From assembly GCA_902583345.1 (NCBI GenBank), contig CACHVT010000003.1:28342-92341 (forward strand): a stretch of DNA of 64,000 nucleotides, in the 5' to 3' direction. Under the pieces are notes generated by a model. The model worked only from the letters and a program-made list of their open reading frames with translations. It did not search any database and was not told the origin of the DNA. Below, in pieces: positions 44,604 through 57,915 of the stretch (its first letter is position 1; every line of letters starts with the position of its first letter). The position numbers and the translations under genes are program-made. This DNA comes from an uncultured Pelagibacteraceae bacterium. Lineage in GTDB: Bacteria; Pseudomonadota; Alphaproteobacteria; Pelagibacterales; Pelagibacteraceae.

Positions 44604-44897
44604 TTAAATTCCTGAAGTTAAATCAATACTTTGACCTTTTTTTAAAGTAATGATTGCTTTTTTGTATCCTTTTACTTTTACTTTTCTTCCTCTTGTGAGT
44701 TTGCTTCTGTTTTGTTTATTAATAATGTTAACCTTAATAACATTTACTTTGAAAATTTTTTCTATATTTTTTTTTAAAGATTTTTTGTTTGCTTTATTTG
44801 GTACTCTAAAGACTATTTTATTTTGCTCTGATAAAGAGGTTGATTTTTCTGTAACAAATGGTGAGTATATTTTATCGTAAAGGTGCATCTTTTGCAT
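44604..44897 (-). CDS. rplW: 50S ribosomal protein L23
   Basis: LYDKIYSPFVTEKSTSLSEQNKIVFRVPNKANKKSLKKNIEKIFKVNVIKVNIINKQ. Confidence 0.96.
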   Translation of the reverse strand: MQKMHLYDKIYSPFVTEKSTSLSEQNKIVFRVPNKANKKSLKKNIEKIFKVNVIKVNIINKQNRSKLTRGRKVKVKGYKKAIITLKKGQSIDLTSGI

Positions 44898-44898
44898 T

Positions 44899-45522
44899 TT
44901 ATAAATATCTCTTTTCTAGTTCCTTAACTGAACTTTCTGTAAAAACAATTTTTTTAAATTTAACAACATCAAATGCACTAAAATGATTTACATCAGTAAC
45001 TTTTATTGATGGAATATTTCTTAATGCTTTAAAAACTTTCTCCTTTGAGCTTTTATCTAATATTATTAAAGAATTATTAATTTCAAACTTTTTTATTATT
45101 TTACTCATTTCTTTTGTTTTTTTTATTTCATTGGTAAAATCATTGAATATTATAACGTTATTTAGTTTATTTTTTTCAGTTATTAATGATGCTATACTTA
45201 ATTTTTTTTCATTTTTTGTTAATTTTCTTTTTTTATAAGCAAGTTGTCCTTTGGGTCCATGTGCTACACCTCCGCCTACAAAAATTGGTGCCTTTCTGCT
45301 AGCATGTCTAGCATTTCCTGTACCTTTTTGAGCATAAATTTTTGATGTTGAGCCTTTGATTTCATTTTGCTGTTTCGTTTTAGCATGTCTACCTTTGTAA
45401 TTCGCATTTGTTTTATAAAGAGCGTTTTCAACTAATTTCTTGTTAATATTTCCTGAAAAAATTTTATCTAAAACTTCAATCGAAGTTTTTTTTCCATCTA
45501 AATTTATTTTTTCTATCTTCAT
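44899..45522 (-). CDS. rplD: 50S ribosomal protein L4
   Basis: AKTKQQNEIKGSTSKIYAQKGTGNARHASRKAPIFVGGGVAHGPK. Start refined to Met at 45522 (MKIEKINLDG). Confidence 0.96.
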   Translation of the reverse strand: MKIEKINLDGKKTSIEVLDKIFSGNINKKLVENALYKTNANYKGRHAKTKQQNEIKGSTSKIYAQKGTGNARHASRKAPIFVGGGVAHGPKGQLAYKKRKLTKNEKKLSIASLITEKNKLNNVIIFNDFTNEIKKTKEMSKIIKKFEINNSLIILDKSSKEKVFKALRNIPSIKVTDVNHFSAFDVVKFKKIVFTESSVKELEKRYL

Positions 45523-45523
45523 A

Positions 45524-46234
45524 TTACTTTTTCTTTTTCTCTGGTATTTTTTTTGCTTTTTCCGCAGCTTCAATTTTTTCAGTAATTGTAAGTTTTTTAA
45601 TATTTTTTGCAGACTTTTTAATTAATACCTCTGTATTTTTTGAACCTGGTATTGAACCTTTTAAATATAGTAAATTATTTTCTAAATCAGACTTTACTAT
45701 TTCTATATTTTGAATGGTTCTAATTTTATCTCCCATATGTCCAGCCATCTTTTTTCCTTTAAAAACTTTACCTGGGTCCTGTCTCTGACCAGTAGAACCA
45801 TGAGATCTGTGTGAAACTGAAACACCATGTGTAGCTCTAAGGCCAGAAAAATTATGTCTTTTCATTGAGCCAGCAAATCCTTTACCAATAGTCTTTGATT
45901 TAATATCTACAAATTTTACCTCTTTAAAAATTTCTAAACCAAATTCATTGCCCTCTTTAAAATTTTCTGTATTAGTTACTCTAAATTCTTTTAATATTTT
46001 TTTAGGTTCTGTATTTTTTTTAGAGTAAAAACCTTTCATTGATTTGCTCAGTCTTGAATTTTTTATTTTTCCATAACCCAATAGCACTGCATCATATCCT
46101 CTCTTGTCCTTCAGTATAATCTGAATAACTCTTGCCTTATCCATTTTAACTACAGTCACTGGTATAGATTGTCCTGACTTATAAAATTCTCTAGTCATTC
46201 CTATCTTTTTTCCAATTAAAGCTAATTCAGTCAT
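45524..46234 (-). CDS. rplC: 50S ribosomal protein L3 with Lys/Glu-rich C-terminal extension
   Basis: [12 protein letters not shown]...[34 protein letters not shown]. Confidence 0.97.
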   Translation of the reverse strand: MTELALIGKKIGMTREFYKSGQSIPVTVVKMDKARVIQIILKDKRGYDAVLLGYGKIKNSRLSKSMKGFYSKKNTEPKKILKEFRVTNTENFKEGNEFGLEIFKEVKFVDIKSKTIGKGFAGSMKRHNFSGLRATHGVSVSHRSHGSTGQRQDPGKVFKGKKMAGHMGDKIRTIQNIEIVKSDLENNLLYLKGSIPGSKNTEVLIKKSAKNIKKLTITEKIEAAEKAKKIPEKKKK

Positions 46235-46236
46235 AA

Positions 46237-46545
46237 TTATATTTTAATTTCTACGTCTACACCTGAAGCTAAGTCTAATTTCATAAGAGCTTCTACAGTT
46301 TGTGGGGTTGGTTCAATGATATCTATCAATCTTTTATGTGTTCTAGTTTCAAATTGCTCCCTACTTTTTTTATCTATATGAGGTGATCTTAAAACAGTGA
46401 ATCTTTCAATTCTAGTTGGTAATGGAATTGGTCCTTTTATGTTAGCGCCAGTTCTCTTTACTGTATTAACTATTTCTTCAGTAGATTGGTCTAATATCTT
46501 ATTATCGTAAGCTCTAAGTTTAATTCTAATATTTTGTTTTTCCAT
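46237..46545 (-). CDS. rpsJ: 30S ribosomal protein S10
   Basis: [62 protein letters not shown]. Confidence 0.98.
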   Translation of the reverse strand: MEKQNIRIKLRAYDNKILDQSTEEIVNTVKRTGANIKGPIPLPTRIERFTVLRSPHIDKKSREQFETRTHKRLIDIIEPTPQTVEALMKLDLASGVDVEIKI

Positions 46546-46547
46546 AA

Positions 46548-48623
46548 TTATCCTGTTTTCTTAGTTACTTCATCCTGAACATTCTGAGGAACTTTAGAGT
46601 AATGATCAAAAAACATTGAGTACTGAGCCCTGCCTTGAGACATTGATCTTAGATTATTAATATATCCAAACATGTTGGCTAATGGTACCATCGCTGTAAT
46701 AACAGTAGCATTTCCTCTTTGCTCTTGTGTATTAATTTGTCCTCTTCTACTATTTAAATCACCAATAACATCGCCCATATAGTCTTCAGGAGTTACTACT
46801 TCAACTCTCATTACTGGTTCTAAAAGTTTTAATGTTCCTCTTGTACAAGCTTCTTTAAAACATTGTCTAGATGCTAATTCAAATGCAAGTACACTAGAAT
46901 CTACATCATGGTGTAATCCATCAAGTATCACAACTTTGTAATCAATTATTGGAAAACCTGCCAATATACCGGTATCCGAAACTGTTTCGATTCCTTTTTC
47001 AACACCGGGTATAAATTCTTTTGGTATTGCTCCACCTTTTATTTTACTTTCTACTTGTCTACCAGCACCTGGTTCTAAAGGTTCAACTGACAATTTAACC
47101 CTTGCAAATTGTCCAGCACCACCACTTTGTTTTTTATGTGTATAATCAAATTCTGCAAGACTTTGAATGGTTTCTCTATATGCAACTTGTGGTGCTCCTA
47201 CGTTTGCCTCAACCTTAAATTCTCTTTTCATCCTATCAACAATTATATCCAAATGCAGTTCTCCCATACCTTTAATAATTGTCTGTCCAGATTCCTCATC
47301 AGAAGTAACTCTGAATGATGGGTCTTCTTTAGCTAGTCTTCCTAAAGCTTCACCCATTTTTTCCTGATCTGCTTTTGTTTTAGGTTCAACAGCTATTTCT
47401 ATGACTGGGTCTGGAAACTCCATAGGCTCAAGTAAAACTGGAGTATCTTCATCTGCTAAAGTGTGGCCTGTTATTGTATGCTTAAGTCCTGCAAGCGCAA
47501 CAATATCACCTGTATTAGCTTCCTTTATATCTTCTCTAGAGTTTGCATGCATTAAAAGCATTCTACCAACTCTTTCTTCTTTATCTTTTGATGTATTATA
47601 AATACCTGTTCCAGCTTTAATTGTTCCAGAGTAAATTCGAATAAAAGTTAGAGATCCGACAAATGGATCATTTGCAACTTTAAATGCTAAAGCTGAAAAA
47701 GGGGCAGTATCATCAAATTTCATTACCAATTCTTCATCTGAGCTAGGCTTAGTACCTTTTATAGAACCTATATCAACTGGACTTGGAAGAAAATCTACAA
47801 CTGCATCTAAAAGCGGCTGAACTCCTTTGTTTTTAAAAGCTGAACCAGTAAGAACAGGTACAAAATCAAAATTTAAGCAACCTTTTCTTACACATTTAAT
47901 TAAATCAATTTCTTTAATATCTTCACCATTAAGATAACTTTCCATTAGTTTTTCATCTTGCTCCACTGCTGTTTCTACTAATTCTTGTCTATATTTTTTT
48001 GTAATCTCTTTTAAATCTTCAGGTATTTCTTTTGTTTCAAATTCAGCTCCTAAAGTTTCATCTTTCCATATAATTGCTTTCATTTTAATTAGATCAACTA
48101 TACCTTGTAGCGAAGACTCTATTCCAACTGGAATTTGCATTACCAATGGTTTAGCTCCAAGTCTATCTCTAATCATATCTACACATCTAAAAAAATCAGC
48201 TCCAGTCCTGTCCAATTTATTAACAAAGCAAATCCTTGGAACTTTATATTTATCTGCTTGTCTCCATACAGTTTCAGATTGTGGTTCAACACCTGCAACA
48301 CCATCAAACACAGCAACAGCACCATCAAGAACTTTCAATGATCTTTCTACCTCAATTGTAAAATCTACATGTCCAGGTGTATCAATAATATTAATTCTAT
48401 GATCTCTCCAAAAACAAGTTGTAGCTGCAGATGTAATTGTAATTCCTCTTTCTTGTTCTTGCTCCATCCAATCCATTGTTGCAGCTCCATCATGAACTTC
48501 ACCTATTTTATGACTCTTGCCTGTATAATAAAGAACTCTTTCTGTCGTAGTTGTTTTGCCAGCATCGATATGTGCCATAATCCCAATGTTTCTATATTTG
48601 TCTAATGTATGAGTTCTAGGCAT
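46548..48623 (-). CDS. fusA: Elongation factor G
   Basis: [24 protein letters not shown]...[16 protein letters not shown]. Confidence 0.98.
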   Translation of the reverse strand: MPRTHTLDKYRNIGIMAHIDAGKTTTTERVLYYTGKSHKIGEVHDGAATMDWMEQEQERGITITSAATTCFWRDHRINIIDTPGHVDFTIEVERSLKVLDGAVAVFDGVAGVEPQSETVWRQADKYKVPRICFVNKLDRTGADFFRCVDMIRDRLGAKPLVMQIPVGIESSLQGIVDLIKMKAIIWKDETLGAEFETKEIPEDLKEITKKYRQELVETAVEQDEKLMESYLNGEDIKEIDLIKCVRKGCLNFDFVPVLTGSAFKNKGVQPLLDAVVDFLPSPVDIGSIKGTKPSSDEELVMKFDDTAPFSALAFKVANDPFVGSLTFIRIYSGTIKAGTGIYNTSKDKEERVGRMLLMHANSREDIKEANTGDIVALAGLKHTITGHTLADEDTPVLLEPMEFPDPVIEIAVEPKTKADQEKMGEALGRLAKEDPSFRVTSDEESGQTIIKGMGELHLDIIVDRMKREFKVEANVGAPQVAYRETIQSLAEFDYTHKKQSGGAGQFARVKLSVEPLEPGAGRQVESKIKGGAIPKEFIPGVEKGIETVSDTGILAGFPIIDYKVVILDGLHHDVDSSVLAFELASRQCFKEACTRGTLKLLEPVMRVEVVTPEDYMGDVIGDLNSRRGQINTQEQRGNATVITAMVPLANMFGYINNLRSMSQGRAQYSMFFDHYSKVPQNVQDEVTKKTG

Positions 48624-48629
48624 ATTTTT

Positions 48630-49100
48630 TTACCATCTAAAATGTGCAAAGGCTTTATTTGACTCTGCCATTTTGTGAGTATCTTCTTTTTTTTTAATTG
48701 CTGATCCCTTGTTCTGATAGGCGTCATAAATTTCATTAAATATTTTATCAGACATTTTTTTATCTTTTCGTTTTCTTGAAGCATCAATTAGCCATCTGAG
48801 TGCTAAGGCTTGGGATCTTTTTGATTTAACCTCCACTGGAACTTGATATGTTGCACCTCCAACTCTTCTCGACCTTACTTCTACTGTTGGTTTTATATTG
48901 TTAATCGCTTCATTGAATACATTAATTGGCTCTTCCTTTACTTTTGATTTAATTTTATCTATTGCATCGTAAACTATTTTTTCTGCAATAGTTTTTTTTC
49001 CATCATACATAATAGAATTTACTAATTTTGGAATTATTAACGATTTATAAATAGGATCAATTACCTGAATTTTTTTGGGAGCTTTTTTTTTTCTAGACAT
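48630..49100 (-). CDS. rpsG: 30S ribosomal protein S7
   Basis: MSRKKKAPKKIQVIDPIYKSLIIPKLVNSIMYDGKKTIAEKIVYDAID. Start refined to 49100. Confidence 0.97.
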   Translation of the reverse strand: MSRKKKAPKKIQVIDPIYKSLIIPKLVNSIMYDGKKTIAEKIVYDAIDKIKSKVKEEPINVFNEAINNIKPTVEVRSRRVGGATYQVPVEVKSKRSQALALRWLIDASRKRKDKKMSDKIFNEIYDAYQNKGSAIKKKEDTHKMAESNKAFAHFRW

Positions 49101-49101
49101 T

Positions 49102-49473
49102 TTATTTTCCTTTTTTTGCTCCATATTTAGAACGTTGTTGTTTTCTAGCTGTAACTCCTTGCGTATCTAAATTACCTCTTAGAATATGATATCTAACACC
49201 TGGTAAATCTTTTACTCTTCCTCCTCTTATCAAGACAACGGAATGTTCTTGTAAATTATGTCCTTCACCAGGAATATATGAAGTTACTTCATGGCCATTG
49301 GATAATCTAACTCTAGCTACTTTTCTTAGCGCAGAGTTAGGTTTCTTAGGTGTTGTAGTATACACCTTCACACACACACCTCTTTTCTGAGGAGACTTTT
49401 CTAGTGCTGGGACTTTGTCCCTTGATTTAACTTTAACTCTTTTTTTTCTTAACAATTGGTTTATCGTTGGCAT
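49102..49473 (-). CDS. rpsL: 30S ribosomal protein S12
   Basis: [60 protein letters not shown]. Confidence 0.98.
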   Translation of the reverse strand: MPTINQLLRKKRVKVKSRDKVPALEKSPQKRGVCVKVYTTTPKKPNSALRKVARVRLSNGHEVTSYIPGEGHNLQEHSVVLIRGGRVKDLPGVRYHILRGNLDTQGVTARKQQRSKYGAKKGK

Positions 49474-49533
49474 AATTTTAATAATTTATTTTATTTTTGA
49501 TGAAATAACTGACAGGTTATGTATGGCAGCGTT

Positions 49534-49549
49534 TAGTACTAATGTACTA
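49534..49549 (-). promoter_or_regulatory. Hairpin in the rpsL 5' leader
   Basis: Perfect inverted repeat TAGTAC-TAAT-GTACTA between the candidate promoter (49572-49599) and the rpsL start. Confidence 0.4.
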
Positions 49550-49571
49550 CGTTCCAACCAAAAATATCGCC

Positions 49572-49599
49572 AAAATACTATAGAATTTTACTTTGTCAA
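49572..49599 (-). promoter_or_regulatory. Candidate promoter for the rpsL-rpsG-fusA-rpsJ block
   Basis: Minus strand TTGACA (49599-49594), 16-nt spacer, TATTTT (49577-49572), in the 155-nt rpoC/rpsL gap. Confidence 0.5.
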
Positions 49600-49628
49600 T
49601 TTAAAACGACGATAATAATGGCTTATTT

Positions 49629-52600
49629 CTATTGATTTACTTGAGTTTCTGAGGGTTCAATCTTTTCTTGCTCAGATAAAAATTTTTGATCATCATCAAG
49701 AGCTTTTTTATTCCAATCGTTTTTAATTGATCCAGTACCAGCTGGAACTAATCTTCCAACAATAACATTTTCCTTCAAACCTTGAAGTTTATCAACTTTT
49801 CCTTTTATAGCTGCATCTGTTAAAACTCTTGTTGTTTCTTGGAATGAAGCAGCAGAAATGAAGGACTCGGTTTGTAATGATGCTTTTGTAATACCCATTA
49901 AAACTCTTTCACCAATAGCCGGTTTCTTATTTTCTGCTTTGAGCTTTTCATTCATTGTATCAAATTTTATTCTCTCAATTATTTCTCCAGGTAATAAATT
50001 TGAGTCACCTGAAACTTTAACCTCAATTTTCTTTAACATCTGTCTTAAAATGGTTTCGATATGCTTATCGTTAATTACAACTCCTTGTAACCTGTAAACT
50101 TCCTGAACTTGATTTACAAAATACTCTGTCAATTCTTCAATTCCTAGTATTCTTAAAATATCATGTGGTAAAGGTTGGCCATCCAGTAAATATTCACCTT
50201 TTTTTATTTTTTCACCTTGATTAAAATTTATATGCTTTCCTTTTGGAATTAAATAGTTTGAAGTTTCACCACTTTCTGCAACTATTGAAACTCTTTGTTT
50301 GCCTCTAACTTCTTTTCCAAATAAAACTTTTCCATCATTTTCTGCAATTATTGCACTATCTTTTGCTTTTCTAGCTTCAAATAATTCTGCAACTCTTGGT
50401 AAACCTCCAGTTATATCTTTAGTTTTTGAGGTTTCTTTTGGAAGTCTAGCTATTACATCGCCAGCATATATTTTCTGACCATCTTTAACTGACAAAATTG
50501 AATCTGGAACTAAATAATATCTAGCTTCATTATCGTCAGCTTTTTTAATAACATTTCCCTTTTCATCTCTTAAAGTTATTCTTGGTTTTAAATCAGTATT
50601 TTTTGACTGCGACCTCCAGTCAATTACTGATTTTGAAGATATACCTGTGGTATCATCTGTTATCTCTTGTAAAGATACACCGTCTATTAAATCTACATAT
50701 CCAGCAATACCACTTTTTTCTGCGATAACTGGTGTTGTATATGGATCCCATTCGCAAATTTTTGAATTCTTTTTAACTTTATCACCATTTTGAAAGAAAA
50801 GTTTTGATCCATATGGTACTTTATAAATTGCTACCTGAACACCCTTCTCGTCTTCTATAGATATCTGAGTGTTTCTACCCATAACAATTAAATTTTTCTT
50901 TGAATCCTCGATAAGATTTGTATTAATAATTTTTAATATGCCATCTGTCTTTGTCACTATTTGAGACTCTTGTTTTATAGAAGCTGTTCCCCCAACGTGG
51001 AAAGTTCTCATTGTAAGTTGAGTTCCAGGCTCACCGATTGATTGGGCCGATATCATACCAATAGCCTCACCAACATGCACCATTTTTCCTCTAGAAAGAT
51101 CCCTTCCATAACACATTGCACAAACACCTTCTTTAGATCCGCATGTTATAACTGAATAAACTCGTATAGATTTAACACCTGCTGCATCGATTTTTTCACA
51201 ACCTGCCTCATCAATCATTTCACCCTTCTTAATAATCTTTTCACCAGAAACTGGATTTTTCACATCATTAGCCGCGACTCTTCCTAAAGCTCTTTCTGAT
51301 AATCCTACAATAACATTTCCACCTTCAATAATTTCTGACAAAGCTATACTGCCTCTATTATTACAATCACAATCTTTTTTTGTTATTGTTAGATCTTGAG
51401 CTACATCGCAAAGTCTTCTTGTTAAATAACCAGAATTTGCAGTTTTTAATGCTGTATCAGCTAGACCTTTTCGAGCACCGTGTGTAGAGTTAAAGTATTC
51501 TAACGCTGTTAATCCTTCTTTAAAATTTGATGTAATTGGTGTTTCTATGATTTCGCCTGACGGTTTAGCTATTAGACCTCTCATGCCGGCAAGCTGTTTC
51601 ATTTGTGCGGCTGATCCTCTTGCTCCGCTATCGGCCATCATAAAAACGGAATTAATTTTTAATCCTTCGTCGGTTGTCTCGGTTGCTGATATACCTTTCA
51701 TCATTTCACCTGCAACTTTATCAGTGCATTTAGACCAAGCATCGACTACCTTATTATACTTTTCACCTCTTGTTATAAGTCCCTCTGAGTATTGATTTTC
51801 ATAGTCAGCTATGAGTTTTTTAGTTTCGTTGATCAATTGATCTTTGCTAGATGGTATAACTAAATCATCTTTTCCAAAAGATATCCCTGCTCTAAATGCA
51901 TGCTTAAATCCTAAATCTTTTAATTTATCACAAAAAATAACAGTTTTCTTTTGCCCACAAAATCTGAAAACGATATCAATTACTTCTGAAACTATTTTTT
52001 TTGGTAACAATCTATCAACTAATGAAAATTTAATTTTGTTATTTTTCGGTAAAACATTTGCTAATAGAAATCTTCCTACTGTACTTGTGTATTTTTCAAT
52101 CTTTTTATCCCCATTTTCGTCAATCGTTTCAAATCTAGATATTATTTTTGAATGAACTTTTAGCTGACCGCTTTCTAGTGCATGTTCTATTTCCGCATTA
52201 TCAACAAAATATCCTTCAATCTTTTCTTTTGTGACAGGTTCTTGTGATAAATAATAAATTCCTAAAATCATATCTTGACTTGGAACTATAATAGGTTTTC
52301 CGTTTGATGGACTTAAAATATTATTAGTTGACATCATTAGCACTCTTGCCTCTAATTGTGCTTCTAAACTTAAAGGTATGTGAACTGCCATTTGATCACC
52401 ATCAAAATCTGCATTAAATGCTGCACATGTTAATGGATGAAGTTCAATGGCATTTCCCTCTATAAGTTTAGGTTCGAATGCTTGGACACCTAATCTATGT
52501 AGAGTTGGCGCTCTATTCAAAATAACAGGATGTTCTCTAACAATTAACTCTAAAGCATCCCAAACTGCATTAGTTTCCTTTTCAACTAATTTTTTTGCTT

Positions 52601-53804
52601 GTTTAATAGTTGATGCAAGTCCTAATTTATTTAAACGCGCATAAAGGAATGGTTTAAATAATTCTAAAGCCATTTTTTTTGGTAAACCACACTCATGAAG
52701 CTTTAGATCTGGCCCAACAACAATTACTGATCTTCCAGAATAATCAACTCTTTTTCCTAATAAATTTTGTCTAAATCTACCTTGTTTGCCCTTTAACATT
52801 TCAGCTAAAGATTTAAGTGGTCTTTTTCCTGTACCAGTTATAACTCTTCCCCGTCTTCCATTATCAAATAAGGCATCCACAGACTCCTGAAGCATTCTTT
52901 TTTCATTTCTAATAATTATATCTGGCGCCTTAAGATCCATTAATCTTTTTAATCGATTATTTCTATTTATAACTCTTCTGTACAAATCATTTAAATCAGA
53001 CGTAGCAAATCTTCCTCCGTCAAGGGGCACAAGAGGTCGTAGTTCTGGTGGAATTACAGGAACTACTGTCAGTATCATCCATTCAGGTTTTTGTCCGGTT
53101 TCCATAAATGACTCGATTAATTTTAATCTTTTTATTGATCTTTCTTCAGCAACTTTTGATTTAGTTTCATTAATTGCTTTTACCAACAAGGCTTTTTCGG
53201 CCTGTAAGTCTAATGATTTTAAAATTTCAAGAATAGCCTCTGCTCCAATACCCGCTGTAAATGCCTCCTCGCCATATTCATCTTGATATTTAGCTAGCTC
53301 CTCTTCATTGATAAGTTGATTTTTTTTGAGTCCTGTTAAGCCTGGCTCAATAACAATAAAATTCTCAAAATATAAAACTCTTTCAACTTCTTTCAATTTC
53401 ATATCAATTGCCAATGAAATTCTGCTTGGCAATGATTTTAAAAACCAAATATGTGCAACTGGAGTCGCTAAATTGATATGACCCATTCTTTCTCTTCTTA
53501 CGTTAGATTTTGTTATTTCTACTCCACATTTTTCGCAAATTATTCCTCTAAATTTCATTCTTTTATATTTTCCGCATAAGCATTCATAATCTTTTATTGG
53601 TCCAAATATTCTTGCGCAAAATAAACCATCTTTTTCAGGTCTAAAAGTTCTGTAATTTATGGTTTCAGGTTTTTTAATTTCACCATATGTCCAGGATTTA
53701 ATTTTTTCAGGACTTGCAAGTGTTATTTTGATGCTATTGAAATTCTGTGCATCAGATACTTCTGTGTTTTTAAATAAATCTGTTAACTCTTTTTTCATAA
53801 TCAA
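49629..53804 (-). CDS. rpoC: DNA-directed RNA polymerase beta' subunit
   Basis: [16 protein letters not shown] catalytic motif, N-terminal zinc ligands CLCGKY...CEKCGVE. Confidence 0.99.
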   Translation of the reverse strand: MIMKKELTDLFKNTEVSDAQNFNSIKITLASPEKIKSWTYGEIKKPETINYRTFRPEKDGLFCARIFGPIKDYECLCGKYKRMKFRGIICEKCGVEITKSNVRRERMGHINLATPVAHIWFLKSLPSRISLAIDMKLKEVERVLYFENFIVIEPGLTGLKKNQLINEEELAKYQDEYGEEAFTAGIGAEAILEILKSLDLQAEKALLVKAINETKSKVAEERSIKRLKLIESFMETGQKPEWMILTVVPVIPPELRPLVPLDGGRFATSDLNDLYRRVINRNNRLKRLMDLKAPDIIIRNEKRMLQESVDALFDNGRRGRVITGTGKRPLKSLAEMLKGKQGRFRQNLLGKRVDYSGRSVIVVGPDLKLHECGLPKKMALELFKPFLYARLNKLGLASTIKQAKKLVEKETNAVWDALELIVREHPVILNRAPTLHRLGVQAFEPKLIEGNAIELHPLTCAAFNADFDGDQMAVHIPLSLEAQLEARVLMMSTNNILSPSNGKPIIVPSQDMILGIYYLSQEPVTKEKIEGYFVDNAEIEHALESGQLKVHSKIISRFETIDENGDKKIEKYTSTVGRFLLANVLPKNNKIKFSLVDRLLPKKIVSEVIDIVFRFCGQKKTVIFCDKLKDLGFKHAFRAGISFGKDDLVIPSSKDQLINETKKLIADYENQYSEGLITRGEKYNKVVDAWSKCTDKVAGEMMKGISATETTDEGLKINSVFMMADSGARGSAAQMKQLAGMRGLIAKPSGEIIETPITSNFKEGLTALEYFNSTHGARKGLADTALKTANSGYLTRRLCDVAQDLTITKKDCDCNNRGSIALSEIIEGGNVIVGLSERALGRVAANDVKNPVSGEKIIKKGEMIDEAGCEKIDAAGVKSIRVYSVITCGSKEGVCAMCYGRDLSRGKMVHVGEAIGMISAQSIGEPGTQLTMRTFHVGGTASIKQESQIVTKTDGILKIINTNLIEDSKKNLIVMGRNTQISIEDEKGVQVAIYKVPYGSKLFFQNGDKVKKNSKICEWDPYTTPVIAEKSGIAGYVDLIDGVSLQEITDDTTGISSKSVIDWRSQSKNTDLKPRITLRDEKGNVIKKADDNEARYYLVPDSILSVKDGQKIYAGDVIARLPKETSKTKDITGGLPRVAELFEARKAKDSAIIAENDGKVLFGKEVRGKQRVSIVAESGETSNYLIPKGKHINFNQGEKIKKGEYLLDGQPLPHDILRILGIEELTEYFVNQVQEVYRLQGVVINDKHIETILRQMLKKIEVKVSGDSNLLPGEIIERIKFDTMNEKLKAENKKPAIGERVLMGITKASLQTESFISAASFQETTRVLTDAAIKGKVDKLQGLKENVIVGRLVPAGTGSIKNDWNKKALDDDQKFLSEQEKIEPSETQVNQ

Positions 53805-56800
53805 TTTAGCTCAACGTTTAATCCTAGTGATTTTATTTCCTTAACTAATACATTAAATGACTCAGGTATACCTGACTCAAAGTTTTCTTCTCCTTTAACT
53901 ATAGTTTCATAAACTTTTACTCTTCCTGCCACATCATCAGATTTGACTGTTAATATTTCTTGTAAACTATATGATGCTCCGTAGGCTTCAAGTGCCCAAA
54001 CTTCCATTTCGCCGAATCTCTGACCTCCGAGTTGTGCTTTTCCACCGAGTGGTTGCTGAGTAACCAAACTATAAGGGCCTGTTGATCTAGCATGGATCTT
54101 ATCTTCAACAAGATGATGAAGTTTTAACATATAAATTATCCCTACAGTTACCGGTCGATCAAATTTCTCTCCAGTTCTACCGTCCCACAAAAAAGTTTGC
54201 CCTGATGCTGGTAGATTTGCGAGCTTAAGCATTTCTGTAACATCTTTTTCCTTAGCTCCATCAAATACTGGGGTAGCAATTGGAATGCCACTTTCTAAAT
54301 TTTCACATAAATCTTTGAATTCAGTTTTATTTAATTTATCAAGGCTTTCTTCGAAAACATCTTTTCCATATATTGATTTAAGAAAGTTCGAAATCTTTTC
54401 AGTCTTTTCAATTTTTTTTTGGTTTTCGTCAATTAATTTTTTTATATTTTCACCAAATTCTTTACAGGCCCAACCTAAATGTGTTTCTAAAATTTGTCCT
54501 ACATTCATCCTACTAGGAACTCCTAATGGGTTAAGCACAATGTCTACTGGTTGACCATTTTTTAAATAAGGCATATCCTCGATTGGCACAATTTTACTAA
54601 CAACGCCTTTGTTCCCATGTCTTCCAGACATTTTATCTCCAGGTCTCAATCTTCTTTTTATTGCCACAAAAACTTTAACCATTTTCATAACGCTTGGGAG
54701 AAGATCGTCACCTTGTCTAATTTTTAAAACCTTGTCTTCAAATCGTTCTTGTATATCTTGATTTGCTTTATTGAATTGATCCCTTAATTGATTAATAGCT
54801 TCAGTTTTTTTATTTTCATTTACAGTTAGTTTAAAGATCTCATTAACATTAATTTCTTCAATCTTTTCAGGATTTATTTTTTCTCCTACTTCAAAAGTTT
54901 TTGATTTTTTATTTATAGTTGAACCCGACAATATTTGACTTGCACTTTGCTTAATGCTTCTTTCTAAAATTTCTTCCTCAACTATTTTGTCTTGTTGAAC
55001 AGAATCAATTTCTGATCTTTCAATAGTTATTGATCTTTCATCTTTTTCAATACCATGCCTATTAAATACTCTTACATCGACTACAACACCGCTACTTCCA
55101 CTTGGCATTTTTAAAGAAGTATCAGTAACATCAATTGCTTTTTCACCAAAAATAGATCTTAATAATTTTTCCTCTGGCCCAGAAGCTGAGTCCCCTTTAG
55201 GCGTAACCTTACCCACCAAAATGTCTCCTGCTTTGACCTCAGCACCAATATAAACAATACCTGACTCATCTAAATTTTTTAAAGATTCCTCATTTACGTT
55301 AGGAATATCTCTTGTAATGTCTTCTTCGCCAAGTTTTGTATCTCTTGCCATCACTTCATATTCTTCTATATGAACAGAAGTAAATACGTCATCGGTTACA
55401 CATCTTTCTGAAATTAAGATTGAATCTTCAAAATTATACCCTTGCCACGGCATGAACGCTACAGTCACATTTTTTCCTAACCCCAATTCTCCTAATTTTG
55501 TTGATGGACCATCGGCAATTATATCGCCAGTATTAACTTTATCGCCAACCCTAACTAGTGGTTTTTGGTTAATACAAGTATTTTGATTTGATCTTTTGAA
55601 TTTTTGTAAGTTATAAATATCAACACCTGATTTTGTAAAATCAGTTTCACTTGTGGCTTTGATAACTATTCTTTTACCGTCTATTTTATCTACAACACCC
55701 TCTCTCTTTGCAACAATAGTAACACCTGAATCTAAAGCAACATCGCTTTCTATGCCTGTTCCAACAAGTGGAGACTCGGGTTTTAACAATGGCACTGCCT
55801 GCCTCATCATATTAGATCCCATTAACGCTCTATTAGCATCATCATTTTCAAGAAATGGGATTAAAGAAGCGGCTACTGATACAAGTTGTTTTGGAGAAAC
55901 ATCGATGTAATCAATGTTATCTGGTTTTGATAATACGAAATTTAAATTTTGACGGCAAGAAACAAGATCTTCGGTTATTTTACCATTTTTATCAACCTTT
56001 GAATTAGCTTGGGCAATTGTATATTTAGTTTCCTCCATTGCCGACAGATACTCTATTTTATTTTCAACAATCCCGTTATTAACTCTTTTGTAAGGGCTCT
56101 CAATAAAACCATATTTGTTAATTTTAGCATAAGTAGATAAACTATTAATGAGTCCAATATTTGGTCCTTCAGGTGTTTCGATTGGGCAAATTCTCCCGTA
56201 GTGAGTTGGGTGGACATCTCTAACTTCAAATCCTGCTCTTTCTCTTGTTAATCCACCAGGACCTAAAGCTGAGACTCTTCTTTTGTGAGTAATTTCAGAT
56301 AAAGGGTTAGTTTGATCCATAAATTGAGAGAGTTGTGAAGTTGCAAAAAAATCTTTTAATGAAACCGTTAGCGGCTTAGCATTTATTAAATCTTGTGGCA
56401 TCGAGGACTCTACATCTAATGTAGTCATTTTTTCTTTTATGGCTCTTTCCATTCTGTAAACACCTATTCGAGCCTGATTTTCTACAAGTTCACCCACTGA
56501 TCTAACTCTTCTGTTACCCAAATGATCAATATCATCTACTTCATCCTTGCCATCACGCAAATCTAACATTTTCTTTATAATTGAAATTATGTCATCGTTC
56601 CTCAAGATTGTGATTTTATCAGAACATTCCAAATTTAATCTTGAATTCATTTTCACTCTTCCTACATCTGAAAGATCGTACCTATCAGAGCTAAAAAAAA
56701 GATTATTAAATATTTGTGTCGCTATTTCAATTGTTGGTGGTTCTCCTGGCCTTAAAACCTTATATACTTCAGATATTGCCTCGTTCTTTGTTTCATTTTT

Positions 56801-57883
56801 GTCATTAAAAATAGTTTGTAATAAATAAGGACCTTTATTTATGGAATTAGTCGTTGATATATCTATTGAGGATATATTTGCATCTATTATTTTATTTAAA
56901 AGAGTTTCGTTAAGTTCAGTACCAATTTTTAATATTTCATCATCAATACTAATATTTTTATGAATAAATTTCCCATATAATGACTCGTTGCTAACAAATA
57001 TTTCTTTTAAACCATCATTTGAGAGTTTTTTTGCATTTAAGTAATTTACTTTATCGCCAAGTTTAATAATTATTTTACCAGTTTTTGCATCAACAACTTC
57101 TTCAGAAAAATTTTTAGTTTTGTAATTTTCAGGATTAAATTTTGTTTTCCATTTTTTTAACTTTACATCAAAAATAAAAGTCTCTTTTTCATAAAATTCA
57201 TTAACAATGTCATTTTTTGAATATCCTAAAGCTAATAATAATGTAGATACTAGAATTTTCTTTTTTCTATCGATTCTAAAATATAATAAATCTTTAACAT
57301 CATATTCAAAATCTAACCATGAACCTCTATTAGGGATCACTCGACAGTTAAATAGTAATTTTCCGCTAGCATGTGATTTACCTTTATCATGATCGAAAAA
57401 TACGCCAGGGCTTCTATGCATTTGATTTACTACAACCCTTTGAACACCATTAGTAATAAATGTTCCACTGTTAGTCATCATTGGAACCTCGCCCATGTAT
57501 ACTTCTTGCTCTTTAGCAGACAATATATCTTTTGTGCTAGTTTCTTGGTTTATATCATAAACAACTAATCTTAATGTGCACTTTAAAGCTGAAGAAAATG
57601 TAAGACCTCTTTGAATACATTCTTCAGTATCGAATTTTGGTTTTTCAAGTCTATAAGAAATATATTCTAAAGTTGCTTTATCATTTAAATCCTCTATAGG
57701 AAAAATACTTTTAAAAACTCTATCGAAACCTTTTGTTAATTGATTTACCAAAGTTGTGTCAAATGAAGTCAATTCTTTATAAGAATTTTTTTGAACTTCT
57801 ATCAAGTTAGGTATAGATAAACCTTCTTTGAGTTTTCCAAAATTTTTCCTAATATTTTTTTTCTCAGTAAAAGATAATTGCAT
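53801..57883 (-). CDS. rpoB: DNA-directed RNA polymerase beta subunit
   Basis: [64 protein letters not shown]. Confidence 0.99.
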   Translation of the reverse strand: MQLSFTEKKNIRKNFGKLKEGLSIPNLIEVQKNSYKELTSFDTTLVNQLTKGFDRVFKSIFPIEDLNDKATLEYISYRLEKPKFDTEECIQRGLTFSSALKCTLRLVVYDINQETSTKDILSAKEQEVYMGEVPMMTNSGTFITNGVQRVVVNQMHRSPGVFFDHDKGKSHASGKLLFNCRVIPNRGSWLDFEYDVKDLLYFRIDRKKKILVSTLLLALGYSKNDIVNEFYEKETFIFDVKLKKWKTKFNPENYKTKNFSEEVVDAKTGKIIIKLGDKVNYLNAKKLSNDGLKEIFVSNESLYGKFIHKNISIDDEILKIGTELNETLLNKIIDANISSIDISTTNSINKGPYLLQTIFNDKNETKNEAISEVYKVLRPGEPPTIEIATQIFNNLFFSSDRYDLSDVGRVKMNSRLNLECSDKITILRNDDIISIIKKMLDLRDGKDEVDDIDHLGNRRVRSVGELVENQARIGVYRMERAIKEKMTTLDVESSMPQDLINAKPLTVSLKDFFATSQLSQFMDQTNPLSEITHKRRVSALGPGGLTRERAGFEVRDVHPTHYGRICPIETPEGPNIGLINSLSTYAKINKYGFIESPYKRVNNGIVENKIEYLSAMEETKYTIAQANSKVDKNGKITEDLVSCRQNLNFVLSKPDNIDYIDVSPKQLVSVAASLIPFLENDDANRALMGSNMMRQAVPLLKPESPLVGTGIESDVALDSGVTIVAKREGVVDKIDGKRIVIKATSETDFTKSGVDIYNLQKFKRSNQNTCINQKPLVRVGDKVNTGDIIADGPSTKLGELGLGKNVTVAFMPWQGYNFEDSILISERCVTDDVFTSVHIEEYEVMARDTKLGEEDITRDIPNVNEESLKNLDESGIVYIGAEVKAGDILVGKVTPKGDSASGPEEKLLRSIFGEKAIDVTDTSLKMPSGSSGVVVDVRVFNRHGIEKDERSITIERSEIDSVQQDKIVEEEILERSIKQSASQILSGSTINKKSKTFEVGEKINPEKIEEINVNEIFKLTVNENKKTEAINQLRDQFNKANQDIQERFEDKVLKIRQGDDLLPSVMKMVKVFVAIKRRLRPGDKMSGRHGNKGVVSKIVPIEDMPYLKNGQPVDIVLNPLGVPSRMNVGQILETHLGWACKEFGENIKKLIDENQKKIEKTEKISNFLKSIYGKDVFEESLDKLNKTEFKDLCENLESGIPIATPVFDGAKEKDVTEMLKLANLPASGQTFLWDGRTGEKFDRPVTVGIIYMLKLHHLVEDKIHARSTGPYSLVTQQPLGGKAQLGGQRFGEMEVWALEAYGASYSLQEILTVKSDDVAGRVKVYETIVKGEENFESGIPESFNVLVKEIKSLGLNVELN

Positions 57884-57896
57884 CTATAGTGTCTCA

Positions 57897-57915
57897 CTGA
57901 TTAATTAATAACCAG
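57897..57915 (-). promoter_or_regulatory. Candidate hairpin in the rplL-rpoB intergenic leader
   Basis: Minus strand CTGGTTA-TTAAT-TAATCAG (one G-U pair) in the 54-nt gap; no strong U-tract follows. Confidence 0.35.

Noticed and set aside
47109-48605. Plus-strand ORFs opposite fusA
   Set aside because: Antisense shadows of a highly conserved gene; no start context or domain support.
49858-57392. Plus-strand ORFs opposite rpoC and rpoB
   Set aside because: Antisense shadow ORFs with no protein-family features.
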